DNA of 64,000 bases. It comes from Paracoccus chinensis (lineage in GTDB: Bacteria > Pseudomonadota > Alphaproteobacteria > Rhodobacterales > Rhodobacteraceae). The stretch covers positions 326,376-390,375 of the forward strand of contig NZ_FNGE01000002.1 of assembly GCF_900102885.1 (NCBI RefSeq), read 5' to 3'. Position 1 is the stretch's first letter, and each line of letters starts with the position of its first letter. The position numbers and the translations under genes were made by a program. Of the stretch, positions 9,086 through 18,252 are shown in pieces. The notes beneath the pieces are model-generated. The model had not been told where the DNA came from. It ran no database searches and saw only the letters and a list, made by a program, of their open reading frames with translations.

Positions 9086-9775
9086 ATGTCCGTCCAGCAA
9101 CCCTGCGTCCTCCTGGTCGAGGACGAGGGCGCCCAGCGCGAGGTCCTGACCTACAACCTCGAGTCCGAGGGCTTCCGCGTGGTGGGCGCCGAGACCGGCG
9201 ACGAGGCCATGCTGCTGGTCGCCGAAGAGGCGCCCGACCTGATGGTGCTGGACTGGATGCTGCCCAACGTCTCGGGGATCGAGATCTGCCGCCGTGTCAA
9301 GGCCGACCCCGGAATGCGCCACATCCCGATCATCATGCTGTCGGCCCGCTCGGACGAAACCGACCGCGTCCGCGGCTTGGAAACCGGCGCCGACGACTAC
9401 GTGGTCAAGCCCTATTCCGTGGTCGAGCTGATGGCCCGCGTCCGCACCCAGCTGCGCCGCACCCGCCCGACCACGATGGGCGAGCGCCTCAGCTTCGAAG
9501 ACATCCTGCTCGATTCAGGCGAGCACCGCGTCTTCCGCGCGGGCCAACCCCTGCACCTCGGCCCGACCGAGTTCCGCCTGCTCTCGACCTTGATGGAACG
9601 CCCCGGCCGCGTCTGGACCCGCGAGCAACTGCTGGACCGCGTCTGGGGCCGCGACATCTACGTGGACAGCCGCACCATCGACGTTCACGTCGGCCGGCTG
9701 CGGAAGGCGCTGATGGCGAACGGAGGGACGAACCCCGTGCGGACGGTGCGTGGGACGGGGTATGCGCTGGGGTGA
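9086..9775 (+). CDS. phoB: Phosphate regulon response regulator PhoB
   Basis: OmpR-family response regulator of 229 aa. The receiver domain (about residues 1-120) has the acidic pair E12-D13, the phosphoacceptor D56, S86 and K108. The C-terminal winged helix (about 130-229) contains T-E-F-R-L-L and the recognition region R-T-I-D-V-H-V-G-R-L-R-K-A-L, typical of PhoB. AAAGGAG precedes the start at good spacing. The Pho box before pstS is its expected target, so the operon is probably autoregulated. The partner kinase gene phoR is neither upstream of pstS nor downstream here. Confidence 0.94.
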   Translation: MSVQQPCVLLVEDEGAQREVLTYNLESEGFRVVGAETGDEAMLLVAEEAPDLMVLDWMLPNVSGIEICRRVKADPGMRHIPIIMLSARSDETDRVRGLETGADDYVVKPYSVVELMARVRTQLRRTRPTTMGERLSFEDILLDSGEHRVFRAGQPLHLGPTEFRLLSTLMERPGRVWTREQLLDRVWGRDIYVDSRTIDVHVGRLRKALMANGGTNPVRTVRGTGYALG

Positions 9776-10001
9776 GGGGCTGCGGCTTCAGGACCGGGTA
9801 GACCTCATGGGTTGGCCGACCGAGGGCAGTTTTGCGGGGACCAAGCCGCCGTTCGCTGTGCATGTACAACGCCTGACACAACAGCGGTATTCACGCAAAA
9901 GGGGCCGACAGCTTTCCAAGCGGATCGGAGCGACCGGTTACGACGCTCCTCCGCCTGTCGCTGGTTCGCAGCAGGATTTTAGCGGTTCTGCCTTTGACAC
10001 A

Positions 10002-10352
10002 TCACGTCAAGTGCAGGAACACCTGCAGCTTGCCGGTCTCGGACAATTGGGCCGAGGCCGATGCGCCATGATCCATCAACCGCGACAGAACGCCGGCCTG
10101 GGCTGGCGGCAGATAGCCCACTCTCTGGCCTTCTTCGGTTTCGACCGCGATGGCGGCGGGATCGAAGGCACGGCTGGGATCGCGCCGGAGGACCAGACGC
10201 TGCCCGACCTTGGGACGGTGTTCGAACCGGTCCGCGTTCGCCAGATGCGTCCTCAGCACCTCCAGTCCCGCGGGCATGGCGGGGCGAGCCAATGCCCCAA
10301 CCGGAGCAACGGTCGCCAGCGCCAATCCGCCCAACAAGGCACGCCGTTCCAT
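10002..10352 (-). CDS. Exported HIRAN-domain protein
   Basis: A 116-residue protein. The N-terminus (E-R-R-A-L-L-G-G-L-A-L-A, then a hydrophobic run ending G-A-L-A-R-P-A) is a signal peptide with a twin-arginine look. The rest matches the HIRAN fold: a run V-G-Q-R-L-V-L-R-R-D-P-S, then F-D-P-A-A-I-A-V-E-T, then R-V-G-Y-L-P-P. HIRAN is best known as a DNA-end-binding module of SNF2-type helicases such as HLTF; here it stands alone and is predicted to be exported. The start ATG 10352 shares one base with the catalase stop, and GGAGAG is well placed upstream; GTG 10355 is an alternative. It is the second gene of a two-gene unit with the manganese catalase. Function unknown. Confidence 0.75.
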   Translation of the reverse strand: MERRALLGGLALATVAPVGALARPAMPAGLEVLRTHLANADRFEHRPKVGQRLVLRRDPSRAFDPAAIAVETEEGQRVGYLPPAQAGVLSRLMDHGASASAQLSETGKLQVFLHLT

Positions 10353-11188
10353 CACTGCTCTCCAATCTGCTCGGACTGTGCGCCGCTCTGAGGCCGCGCC
10401 GCCCCGAGGTCAGGCTTTTCCCCCAGAGGCTGCATCGGCTGCGCCGTGAACTCGCCTTTGCCGTCGATGGACTGGCCATCGGACCACCGGCCGGCCACCG
10501 GCTCGCTGCCATCGGCCTGGAAGCCCAGATAGGCATAGCTGAAGTCGGTCTTTTCCTGGTCCTGCGGGAAGCTGTTGGGGATCGGGAAGGCGCCGGTCAT
10601 GCCGCCCAGTTCCTCAAGCGCGGCCAGCCACTGGTTCTGGTGCATGGTGTCGCGGGCGATCAGATAGGACAGCATGTCCTTCATGCCCGCGTCGTCGGTC
10701 ATGTTGTAAAGCCGAACGGCAAGGGTTCTCCCCGTGGATTCAGCGGCGACATTGGCGGTCATGTCGGCGGCGATGTTGCCGCTGGCATAGATGTGGGACA
10801 TGTCGAAGGGCACGCCGTCGCTGTCCACCGGCATCGCCGACAGCCCCGACGACAGAAGATTCTTGAGGTTGATGCCGCCCATGATCGCGCCTACTGCGCG
10901 GTCGCTTGCGGCCACTTCCTCTTTCATCGACAAGGGGGCGCCTTCCAGGTTCATGGCGACGGCGGTGGCCAGCATCTCGATATGGCCCAGTTCCTCGGCC
11001 GCGGTGTTCATCAGCAGGTCGCGGAACTTGGGATTGCCGCGGGCCCCGCAGGCCTGGAAGAAATACTGCATGGCCACGCGAATCTCGCCCTCGACGCCGC
11101 CGATGGCCTGTTGCAGGGCGCGTGCGAAGAGGGGATCGGGGCTGTCGACGCGAACGGGATATTGCAGCTTGTTGTCAGTGTAGAACAT
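10352..11188 (-). CDS. Manganese-containing (non-haem) catalase
   Basis: Dimanganese catalase that dismutates hydrogen peroxide, 278 aa. Counting from ATG 11188, the metal ligands fall exactly where the family has them: E35 (in V-E-G-E-I-R-V), E66 and H69 (in A-E-E-L-G-H-I-E-M). The second half supplies the remaining ligands in A-A-E-S-T-G-R and R-D-T-M-H-Q-N-Q-W. The start M-F-Y-T-D-N-K-L-Q-Y is typical, and TTGGAGT lies 8 bases upstream; the frame remains open to 11311 but that part is unlike the family. The last 40 residues are polar. There is no signal peptide, so the enzyme is expected in the cytoplasm. It overlaps the HIRAN gene. Confidence 0.93.
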   Translation of the reverse strand: MFYTDNKLQYPVRVDSPDPLFARALQQAIGGVEGEIRVAMQYFFQACGARGNPKFRDLLMNTAAEELGHIEMLATAVAMNLEGAPLSMKEEVAASDRAVGAIMGGINLKNLLSSGLSAMPVDSDGVPFDMSHIYASGNIAADMTANVAAESTGRTLAVRLYNMTDDAGMKDMLSYLIARDTMHQNQWLAALEELGGMTGAFPIPNSFPQDQEKTDFSYAYLGFQADGSEPVAGRWSDGQSIDGKGEFTAQPMQPLGEKPDLGAARPQSGAQSEQIGEQ

Positions 11189-11381
11189 CGTGAACTCCAA
11201 GGTTGCATAGGTTCTGAAGGGCCTGCGTCGTCCGGTGCAGCGGCCGCTGAAGCCCCGGAGGAACTGTACTTCAGGCCGATTTGTTCCTGAGGCAGCAGTC
11301 TTCGCCGACAAACATCATGAAGTTCTCGCAGGCGTGGCGAGCATGTCGTTGACAAGCCCGGAGGCTGTACCGAATGGCGCC

Positions 11382-11400
11382 GTCACTGGTCTCCAGTGAC
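11382..11400. repeat. Perfect inverted repeat upstream of the manganese catalase
   Basis: GTCACTGG at 11382-11389 and CCAGTGAC at 11393-11400 are separated by 3 bases. It lies about 195 bp upstream of the catalase start. It has no T tract, so an operator is more likely than a terminator. Confidence 0.6.
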
Positions 11401-11700
11401 CGCTCCGCTGCGGACAGCCCCAGGATCGATGGAATTTCGCTGCGTCCTGCCTAGAGGGCAGCATCTGAGAACGCCGCACGGATGAACGTCCGCTTCGGAC
11501 TCAAACCGGTCGGTGGTCTGCTCCCTAAACTGGGATAGGTTTCATGATGCTACACCGCGACTGGCGCGGTGCACACCAAAGCAGCGCCTCACAAAAAGCC
11601 TGTCCTTGCCGGCATCAACTGGCCATGCGCCAACCCGACAACGGTGGCGCACGCCTCGTTCGCTCATCAGCAGGGTGAACGTCCCTTCGGACGGTCTCAA

Positions 11701-11729
11701 GTATCCGGGGGTCCGGGGCAAAGCCCCGG
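11701..11729 (+). repeat. Copy of the CCGGGG-rich intergenic repeat (partial)
   Basis: GTATCCGGGGGTCCGGGG followed by CAAAGCCCCGG. The central inverted repeat CCGGGGC/GCCCCGG is the same as in the copies at 23271-23314 and 57630-57673; the TTCTTCTTCG part is missing. It can fold as a stem-loop. Confidence 0.6.
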
Positions 11730-11754
11730 TCCGCCGGCCACTCAAGCGGGTGGC

Positions 11755-13146
11755 TCAGAAATGGATCACCCGCCCATAGGCGTCCAGCACCGATTCATGC
11801 ATCATCTCGCTCAGCGTTGGGTGCGGGAAGACGGTGTGCATGAGGTCTTCCTCGGTCAGTTCCGCCGTCTTGCCGACGGTGTAGCCCTGGATCAGTTCCG
11901 TCACCTCGGCGCCGACCATGTGGGCGCCCAGAAGCTCGCCGGTCTTGGCGTCGAAGACGGTCTTGACCATTCCATCGGGCTCGCCCAGCGCGATGGCCTT
12001 GCCGTTGCCGACGAAGGGGAAGCGGCCGACGCGGACCTCGTGGCCCAGTTCCTTCGCCTTGGCTTCCGTCAGCCCGACCGAGGCCACCTGCGGCTGGCAA
12101 TAGGTGCAGCCGGGGATGTTCGAGGGCTTGACCGGATGGACATGCTTGCCCGCGATCAGCTCGGCCACCATCACCCCCTCGTGGCTCGCCTTGTGCGCAA
12201 GCCAGGGCGCGCCCGCGACGTCGCCGATGGCGTAAAGCCCCTCGACCCCCGTGCGGCAGTATTCGTCGGTCAGGACATGGGTGCGGTCGATCTTGACGCC
12301 CAGTTCCTCGAGCCCCAGCCCCTCGACATTGCCGACGATGCCCACGGCCGAGATCACCGTGTCGAAGTCCTGCGTCTCGGTCTTGCCGCCCGCCTCGATA
12401 TGCGCGGTCACGGTCCCGCCCTTGCGGTCGAGCTTCCTGACCGTGGATTTCTCCAGGATCTTCATGCCCTGCTTGACGAACTGCTTCTTCGCGAAGGCGC
12501 TGATCTCGGCATCCTCGACGGGCAGGACACGGTCCATGACCTCGACCACGGTGGTATCCGCGCCTAGGGTATTGAAGAACGATGCGAACTCGATCCCGAT
12601 GGCGCCCGAGCCGATGACCAGCAGCTTCTTCGGCATGCGCTTCGGCACCAGCGCGTGCTTGTAGGTCCAGACGAGTTCGCCGTCGGCCTCAAGCCCCGGC
12701 AACTCGCGCGCCCGCGCCCCGGTGGCGAGCACGATGGATTTCGCCGTCAACTCCTCGGTGCCCTTGTCGGTCTTGACCGACAGCTTGCCGGGCGCGGTCA
12801 GCTTGGCCTCGCCCATGAAGACGGACACCTTGTTCTTCTTCAGCAGGTGCCCGACGCCGCCCGCAAGCTGCTTGGCGACCCCGCGCGAGCGTTGCACCAC
12901 CGCGTCCAGGTCATAGCCGAAGCCGTCCGCCTTGAGGCCGAAATCCTTGGCGCGTTCGAACAGGTGGAAGACCTCGGCCGAGCGCAGCATGGCCTTGGTC
13001 GGAATGCAGCCCCAGTTGAGGCAGATGCCGCCTAGGTGCTCGCGCTCGACGCAGGCGACCTTCAGCCCCAGCTGCGCCGCGCGGATGGCGCAGACATAAC
13101 CACCGGGGCCAGCCCCGATCACAACAACGTCGAAACTCTGCGCCAT
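11755..13146 (-). CDS. lpdA: Dihydrolipoyl dehydrogenase (E3)
   Basis: Flavoprotein disulphide reductase that reoxidises the lipoyl groups of 2-oxo acid dehydrogenase complexes, 463 aa. The FAD motif G-A-G-P-G-G-Y-V is at the N-terminus. The redox pair is in G-G-I-C-L-N-W-G-C-I-P-T-K-A, the NAD motif is G-S-G-A-I-G-I-E-F, the second FAD motif is Y-A-I-G-D-V-A-G, and the active-site pair is in H-P-H-P-T-L-S-E-M. No other subunit gene of the pyruvate or 2-oxoglutarate complex is adjacent. It is the last gene of a minus-strand run with DUF924, the MFS transporter and queA. Confidence 0.95.
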   Translation of the reverse strand: MAQSFDVVVIGAGPGGYVCAIRAAQLGLKVACVEREHLGGICLNWGCIPTKAMLRSAEVFHLFERAKDFGLKADGFGYDLDAVVQRSRGVAKQLAGGVGHLLKKNKVSVFMGEAKLTAPGKLSVKTDKGTEELTAKSIVLATGARARELPGLEADGELVWTYKHALVPKRMPKKLLVIGSGAIGIEFASFFNTLGADTTVVEVMDRVLPVEDAEISAFAKKQFVKQGMKILEKSTVRKLDRKGGTVTAHIEAGGKTETQDFDTVISAVGIVGNVEGLGLEELGVKIDRTHVLTDEYCRTGVEGLYAIGDVAGAPWLAHKASHEGVMVAELIAGKHVHPVKPSNIPGCTYCQPQVASVGLTEAKAKELGHEVRVGRFPFVGNGKAIALGEPDGMVKTVFDAKTGELLGAHMVGAEVTELIQGYTVGKTAELTEEDLMHTVFPHPTLSEMMHESVLDAYGRVIHF

Positions 13147-13187
13147 TGGTCCCTCTCGCCTTCGGACGTTCGGTCACATTCGCAGGG

Positions 13188-13775
13188 TCAGTCCAGATCG
13201 GCAAGCGACAGCTTGCCCGAGACCAGCGCGCCATAGCCTCCGGCCTCCATCACCTTCCGCTCGGCGTCTGTCGGGATGCGGCCCAGCGCCTCGTTCCGCC
13301 AGGGGAAGCGGCCGAACTTCGCGATGGTGTCACGGTGGATTTCGGCATGGATCAGGTTCTCGCCCGGCATCCGTTCCGCGAATAGCGCGACGGCGCGCTG
13401 CTGGTCCGCCAGTTCCTCGCTGTGCTCGAAGGGCAGGTAGAAGAACTGCCGCGCAGGTTCCGGGGTGGCGAGGTCATGGCTCGCGTCGATGGCGGCAGCG
13501 GCGATCCGCAGCGCGAGCGGGTCGGTCGAGAAGGCTCGCGCGTCGTCCCGGAACATGTTGCGCGGGAACTGGTCGGTCAGGATCAGGGCGGCCAGCGCGC
13601 CTTCGGCCGTGCCCGCCCATTCGGCGGCCAGCCGGGGCGCGTCGATCCAGGCCGCCATGAAGCGGTCGCGGACCCTGCGGTCCAGGTCGTCGCTTTGCAT
13701 GTACCAGCCCTTGGGGCCGGTCTCGTCGATCCAGAAGCGGATGATCTCGGCAGGGGTGACGGCATCCATGATCAT
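13188..13775 (-). CDS. DUF924 family protein
   Basis: A 195-residue all-helical protein of the DUF924 family. Recognisable segments are I-I-R-F-W-I-D-E near the start, L-I-L-T-D-Q-F-P-R-N-M-F-R in the middle, F-Y-L-P-F-E-H-S-E and F-G-R-F-P-W-R-N. The family resembles TPR-like folds; its role is unknown. The start ATG 13775 overlaps the stop of the MFS gene (ATGA); ATG 13769 is an alternative. The open frame continues far upstream into the MFS gene, but that part is out of frame with the transporter and not real. Confidence 0.85.
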   Translation of the reverse strand: MIMDAVTPAEIIRFWIDETGPKGWYMQSDDLDRRVRDRFMAAWIDAPRLAAEWAGTAEGALAALILTDQFPRNMFRDDARAFSTDPLALRIAAAAIDASHDLATPEPARQFFYLPFEHSEELADQQRAVALFAERMPGENLIHAEIHRDTIAKFGRFPWRNEALGRIPTDAERKVMEAGGYGALVSGKLSLADLD

Positions 13776-15028
13776 GCGGCCTTGTCCTGTGGGGGAGCGG
13801 TGGAGTTGTCGCCCGCCTCGGCCAGCGCCGTCTCGACGGCAAGCGTTGTGGCCGACGGCGACAGGATGGCAAAGCTCTGGTCGACATCGGGAGTGGCGCG
13901 CTGGGTCATGCGCCAGCCGCCATATGCGGCAAGCCCCGCGAGCAGCACGGACATGTAGACCCAGAAGCCCTCGGGACCGATCGCGGCCATCAGCCAGCCG
14001 GTCAGGATCGGCCCGAAGACCGACCCGGTCCCGTTGATCAGCAGCAGCCCGGCCGAGGCGGCCGCCATGTCGGCCGTGTCGAGGAAGTCGTTGGTATAGG
14101 CGATCAGCAGCGCATAGATCGGGTTCGCGACCCCGCCCACCAACGCGGCGGCCAGCAGATAGCCCCAGACACCCGATTCGCGCGACGCGACGATGGCGGT
14201 GACCAGCATGCCGAACACCGCGAGCGCCGTGATCAGCAAGCGCCGGTCCACGCGGTCCGACAGCCAGCCGATCGGATACTGGGCCAGCAGCCCGCCGATC
14301 CAGATCGCGGCGACGAAGGCCGAGATTTCCCGCACGTTCAGCCCGATGGTCGCCGCCCAGACCGCGCCCATGCCCAGAACTGCGGAAAACACCCCGCCGA
14401 TCAGGAAGATGCCGACGCAGCCCAGTGGCGAGGCGCGGTAAAGCTGCCCCATGCTCATCGGCTTGATCGTCTCGAACCGCGGCGCGGGGACCTGCGCCAG
14501 CAGGATCGGGGTGAAGGCCACCGAGACCAGGACCGAGGGGATGACGAACAGCATCCAGCCGCCGGGGTCGCTGACGTTCATCAGCACCTGGCCGGTGACA
14601 AGGCCCAGCATCTGCACGATGAAATAGGCCGACATGGCCTGGCCCCGGGTCTCGTTCCTGGCGCTGGCGTTCACCCAGCTTTCGGCGGTGATGTAGACGC
14701 CGCAGAAGCAGAAGCCGATCAGCAGCCGCATCAGGGCCCAGGCAAGCCAGTGCGGGATCGCCGCATAGACGATCAGCACCGCCGAGATCAGCGACGCGAG
14801 CGCGGCGAAGACCCGCACATGGCCCACGCGCTGGATCATGCCCGGCACGATCAGGCTGCCCAGCACGAAGCCGCCGAAATAGCCGGACATCACCACGGAC
14901 ATCTGCGTGGTCGGGATGCCCTCGATTTCGCCGCGGATGCCCAGAAGCGTGCCCTGCATCCCGTTGCCGACCATCAGCAGCAGAACGCCCAGCAGCAACG
15001 GCCATGTGGTGCGCAGAACGCTCAGCAT
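13772..15028 (-). CDS. MFS transporter (YcaD-like)
   Basis: Major facilitator superfamily membrane protein, 418 aa, with 12 predicted membrane segments. The pattern G-Y-F-G-G-F-V-L-G-S-L in segment 2 and R-L-L-I-G-F-C-F-C-G-V-Y-I-T-A-E-S-W in segments 4-5 is characteristic of the YcaD-like group. W-L-S-D-R-V-D-R-R is the conserved loop between segments 8 and 9. Substrate unknown. It lies 12 bp after queA and overlaps DUF924, so the three are probably one operon with lpd. Confidence 0.88.
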   Translation of the reverse strand: MLSVLRTTWPLLLGVLLLMVGNGMQGTLLGIRGEIEGIPTTQMSVVMSGYFGGFVLGSLIVPGMIQRVGHVRVFAALASLISAVLIVYAAIPHWLAWALMRLLIGFCFCGVYITAESWVNASARNETRGQAMSAYFIVQMLGLVTGQVLMNVSDPGGWMLFVIPSVLVSVAFTPILLAQVPAPRFETIKPMSMGQLYRASPLGCVGIFLIGGVFSAVLGMGAVWAATIGLNVREISAFVAAIWIGGLLAQYPIGWLSDRVDRRLLITALAVFGMLVTAIVASRESGVWGYLLAAALVGGVANPIYALLIAYTNDFLDTADMAAASAGLLLINGTGSVFGPILTGWLMAAIGPEGFWVYMSVLLAGLAAYGGWRMTQRATPDVDQSFAILSPSATTLAVETALAEAGDNSTAPPQDKAA

Positions 15029-15040
15029 GATTTTCCTGCC

Positions 15041-16096
15041 TCAGTCGCCCGGTATCAGCAGCGACGCGTCGCCATAGCTGAAGAACCTGTAGTTTTCGTG
15101 AACCGCGTGGGCATAAATCGCGCGGATGCGTTCCGTTCCCATCAGCGCCGAAACCAGCATCATCAGCGTGGACTTCGGCAGGTGGAAGTTCGTCATCAGC
15201 CCGTCGGTGACGCGGAAGCGGTATCCGGGGCGGATGAAGATGTCGGTCTGCGCATCAAAGGGATGGATGCGGCCGTCCTCGGTCGCCGCCGATTCGATCA
15301 GGCGCAGGGCGGTGGTGCCGACGGGGATCACGCGCCGGCCCTCGGCCTTCGCGGCGTTGATCGCGGCGGCGGCCTCGGCCGTGACGATGCCGCGCTCGGC
15401 GTGCATCCGGTGCTGGCTCACGTCGTCGGTCTTGACCGGCAGGAACGTGCCCGCGCCGACGTGCAGGGTGACATGGACGCGCTGCACGCCCATCGCCTCC
15501 AGCGACGCCAGCAGAGGTTCGTCAAAATGCAGGCTTGCGGTCGGGGCGGCGACGGCGCCGGGGCGCTCGGCCCAGACGGTCTGGTAGTCGGTGCGGTCCT
15601 GGTCGTCCGGCGCCCGCAGCGCGGCGATATAGGGGGGCAGGGGCATCGCGCCGACCTGCGCCAGCGCCGCGTCGAAGGCCTCGCCCTCGGCATCGAAGGA
15701 CAGCGTCAGGCCTGCGTCCGTGATCGCCTCGACGCGGGCGGACAGGGCCTCGCCAAAGCGGATGACCTCGCCCTGCCGCAGCTTGCGCAGCGGCTTGGCC
15801 AGCGCCTGCCATTGGCCGCCGGGCGCGGGCTCCAGCAGCGTGACCTCGATCCGGGCGGTGGCGGGGCCTTGCGCGGAATCGCGGGTGCGGGTGCCGGTCA
15901 GGCGGGCGGGGATCACGCGGGTGTCGTTCAGCACCAGCAGGTCGCCCGGCCGCAGGAACGAAGGCAGATCGCTGACCCGCGCATCGGTGGTGGAATGCCC
16001 GTGCGCGACCAGCAGCCGGGCAGAGCTGCGGGGGCGGGCGGGACGGGTGGCGATCAGCCCCTCGGGCAGCTCGAAGTCGAAGTCGGACAGGCGCAT
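15041..16096 (-). CDS. queA: S-adenosylmethionine:tRNA ribosyltransferase-isomerase
   Basis: Transfers and rearranges the ribosyl part of SAM onto preQ1 in tRNA to make epoxyqueuosine, 351 aa. The start [11 protein letters not shown] is diagnostic, followed by [29 protein letters not shown], and near the end N-F-H-L-P-K-S-T-L. The partner gene tgt, often next to queA, is not in this window. Start ATG 16096 is chosen by homology; the frame stays open to 17128 but overlaps hisC on the other strand. Confidence 0.95.
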   Translation of the reverse strand: MRLSDFDFELPEGLIATRPARPRSSARLLVAHGHSTTDARVSDLPSFLRPGDLLVLNDTRVIPARLTGTRTRDSAQGPATARIEVTLLEPAPGGQWQALAKPLRKLRQGEVIRFGEALSARVEAITDAGLTLSFDAEGEAFDAALAQVGAMPLPPYIAALRAPDDQDRTDYQTVWAERPGAVAAPTASLHFDEPLLASLEAMGVQRVHVTLHVGAGTFLPVKTDDVSQHRMHAERGIVTAEAAAAINAAKAEGRRVIPVGTTALRLIESAATEDGRIHPFDAQTDIFIRPGYRFRVTDGLMTNFHLPKSTLMMLVSALMGTERIRAIYAHAVHENYRFFSYGDASLLIPGD

Positions 16097-16225
16097 GACC
16101 GCCTTGTCGGCGCGGGCGCGGGCGGGGTCAACAGGCCCCGCACCCTCCTCAGCCACCTGTGACGCCCCTTCCCATCCCGCCGTCGCTTGCCTAAGACGCC
16201 CGCAACCGCAGCCGGGAGCCCCTTC

Positions 16226-17323
16226 ATGACCCAGACGCCGTCCCTTCAGGTCACGCCCCAACCCGGCATCATGGAGATCGCGCTGTACGAGGCGGGTTCC
16301 GCCACCTTGTCGGGCCGCAGCGACGTGCTGAAGCTGAGTTCCAACGAAAACCCCTTCGGCCCGTCCGAGAAGGCGCGCGAGGCCGTGGCCCATGCGGCGC
16401 AGGCGATGCACCGCTATCCCTCGACCGACCATGCGCGGCTGCGGGCGGCGATCGGCGAGGTTCACGGGCTCGACCCCGACCGGATCATCTGCGGCGTGGG
16501 CTCGGACGAGATCATCCATTTCCTTTGCCAGTGCTACGCCGGGCCGGGGACCGAGGTGCTGTTCACCGAGCACGGCTTTTCCATGTACCGCATCAGCGCG
16601 CTGGCGGCAGGCGCCACCCCGGTCGAGGCGCCGGAACGCGAGCGGACCACCGACATTGACGCGCTGATCGCGGCGACGACGCCCGCCACGCGGCTGGTCT
16701 TCGTCGCCAACCCGAACAACCCGACCGGCACGATGATCGAGACGGCCGAACTCGAGCGGCTGGCTCTGGCCGTGCCGCAGGCAGTCCTGGTGATCGACGC
16801 GGCCTATGCGGAATACGTCAGTGCCGACTTCGACGGCGGGGCGGAGCTGGCGACGCGGCTGCCGAACGTCGTGATGACGCGGACCTTCTCGAAGATCTAC
16901 GGCCTCGGCGGGCTGAGGGTCGGCTGGGGCTATGGCCCGCGCCCCATCATCGACGTGCTGAACCGCATCCGCGGACCCTTCAACCTGTCCAACGTCGCGC
17001 TGGAAGGGGCCGAGGCTGCCGTCCTCGACCGCGCCCACGTCGATCACGCGCGGGCCGAGAACGCGCGGATGCGCGACTGGCTGGCCGGGGCGCTGACGCG
17101 GCACGGCGTGCCCTCGGACCCGTCGCACGCGAATTTCATCCTCGCCCGCTTCGCCGATGAGGAGACCGCCGCCGCCTGCGACGCCGCCCTGCGCGAGGAC
17201 GGGATCATCGTCCGCCGCGTCGGCGGCTATGGCCTGCCGGAATGCCTGCGGATCACGGTCGGGGACGAGGCCGCCTGCCGCCGCGTGGCGCAGGTCGTCG
17301 GCCGGTTCATGGCCGCCCGATGA
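16226..17323 (+). CDS. hisC: Histidinol-phosphate aminotransferase (HisC family)
   Basis: PLP-dependent class I/II aminotransferase of 365 aa. Key features are [10 protein letters not shown] near the N-terminus, N-P-N-N-P-T-G, D-A-A-Y-A-E-Y and the PLP lysine in [13 protein letters not shown]. HisC-family enzymes may also transaminate aromatic amino acids. The 4-bp overlap with tyrA suggests a role in tyrosine and phenylalanine synthesis too, which is an inference from context. Start ATG 16226 is preceded by GGGAG. Confidence 0.93.
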   Translation: MTQTPSLQVTPQPGIMEIALYEAGSATLSGRSDVLKLSSNENPFGPSEKAREAVAHAAQAMHRYPSTDHARLRAAIGEVHGLDPDRIICGVGSDEIIHFLCQCYAGPGTEVLFTEHGFSMYRISALAAGATPVEAPERERTTDIDALIAATTPATRLVFVANPNNPTGTMIETAELERLALAVPQAVLVIDAAYAEYVSADFDGGAELATRLPNVVMTRTFSKIYGLGGLRVGWGYGPRPIIDVLNRIRGPFNLSNVALEGAEAAVLDRAHVDHARAENARMRDWLAGALTRHGVPSDPSHANFILARFADEETAAACDAALREDGIIVRRVGGYGLPECLRITVGDEAACRRVAQVVGRFMAAR

Positions 17324-18252
17324 GCGGCGAGCCGATCTTCCAGCGCGTCGCCCTGATCGGCCTTGGCCTGATCGCGGGCTCCATGTCGCTCGCCATGCGC
17401 GAGGGGGGCCTTGCCGCCCATCTCGTGGGCTATGCGCGCTCGCCCGAGACGCGCCAAACGGCGCGCGAGATCGGGCTGGTGGATGAGGTGGCGGATACCG
17501 CCGCCGAAGCCGTCACCGGCGCCGACCTGGTCGTGCTGGCCGTGCCCGTGGGCGCCATGGGAGATGTTGCCGTCGAGATTGCACCGCATCTCGCGCCTGG
17601 CGCCATCCTGACGGATGTGGGCTCGGTCAAGCAGTCGGTCATCGACGTGGTCGCCCCCCATGTGCCCGAGGGCGTCCATTTCGTTCCCGGCCATCCGCTG
17701 GCCGGGACGGAACATTCCGGTCCCCGCTCGGGCTTTGCCACGCTGTTCCGCAACCGCTGGTGGCTGCTGACGCCCTTGCCCGACAGCGACCCCGCGGCGG
17801 TCGAGCGGCTGTCCGCGCTGGTCCGCGCGATGGGCGCCAACGTGGACACGATGGAGGCACCGCACCACGACCGGGTGCTGGCGGTCACCAGCCATGTGCC
17901 GCACCTGATCGCCTATACGATGGTGGGTGTGGCCGACCACCTCAGCCGCGTCACGGAATCCGAGGTGATCCGCTATTCCGCCGCGGGTTTCCGCGACTTC
18001 ACCCGGATCGCGGCCTCGGACCCGACGATGTGGCGCGACGTGTTCCTGCACAACAAGGAAGCAACCCTCGACATCCTCGGCCGCTTCGCCGAGGAGCTGT
18101 TTGTCTTGCAGCGCGCCATCCGCATGGGCGACGGCGAGCATCTGCACAGGTATTTCACCGGCACCCGCGCCATCCGCCGCGGCATCATCGAGGCGGGGCA
18201 GGACACCGCCGCCCCCGACTTCGGCCGGGCGGGGGTCAAGGACCGCGCCTAG
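17320..18252 (+). CDS. tyrA: Prephenate/arogenate dehydrogenase family protein
   Basis: NAD(P)-dependent dehydrogenase of tyrosine synthesis, 310 aa. The Rossmann motif is [12 protein letters not shown] at the N-terminus. V-G-S-V-K and [15 protein letters not shown] are the catalytic region with the conserved histidine. S-H-V-P-H-L-I-A-Y and G-F-R-D-F-T-R-I-A lie in the dimerisation domain. Prephenate versus arogenate preference cannot be read from the sequence. ATG 17320 overlaps the hisC stop. Its TAG stop shares CTAG with the stop of the convergent DUF2125 gene. Confidence 0.92.
   Translation: MSGEPIFQRVALIGLGLIAGSMSLAMREGGLAAHLVGYARSPETRQTAREIGLVDEVADTAAEAVTGADLVVLAVPVGAMGDVAVEIAPHLAPGAILTDVGSVKQSVIDVVAPHVPEGVHFVPGHPLAGTEHSGPRSGFATLFRNRWWLLTPLPDSDPAAVERLSALVRAMGANVDTMEAPHHDRVLAVTSHVPHLIAYTMVGVADHLSRVTESEVIRYSAAGFRDFTRIAASDPTMWRDVFLHNKEATLDILGRFAEELFVLQRAIRMGDGEHLHRYFTGTRAIRRGIIEAGQDTAAPDFGRAGVKDRA

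Larger units (their letters stand above)
11189..11754. other. 566-bp stretch without a convincing gene
   Basis: Lies between the manganese catalase and lpd genes, both on the minus strand. It must hold the catalase promoter. It contains a perfect 8+3+8 inverted repeat (11382-11400), two short GTCC..TTCG..GGAC hairpins (near 11485 and 11681), and a copy of the CCGGGG-rich repeat (11701-11729). Small open frames here (for example 11513-11779 plus and 11542-11745 minus) overlap each other, lack good start signals and resemble no family. Confidence 0.6.

Noticed and set aside
11513..11779. Small open frames in the catalase-lpd gap
   Set aside because: Frames on both strands overlap, lack ribosome-binding sites and have Arg/Pro-rich composition typical of chance frames; no match to any family I know.
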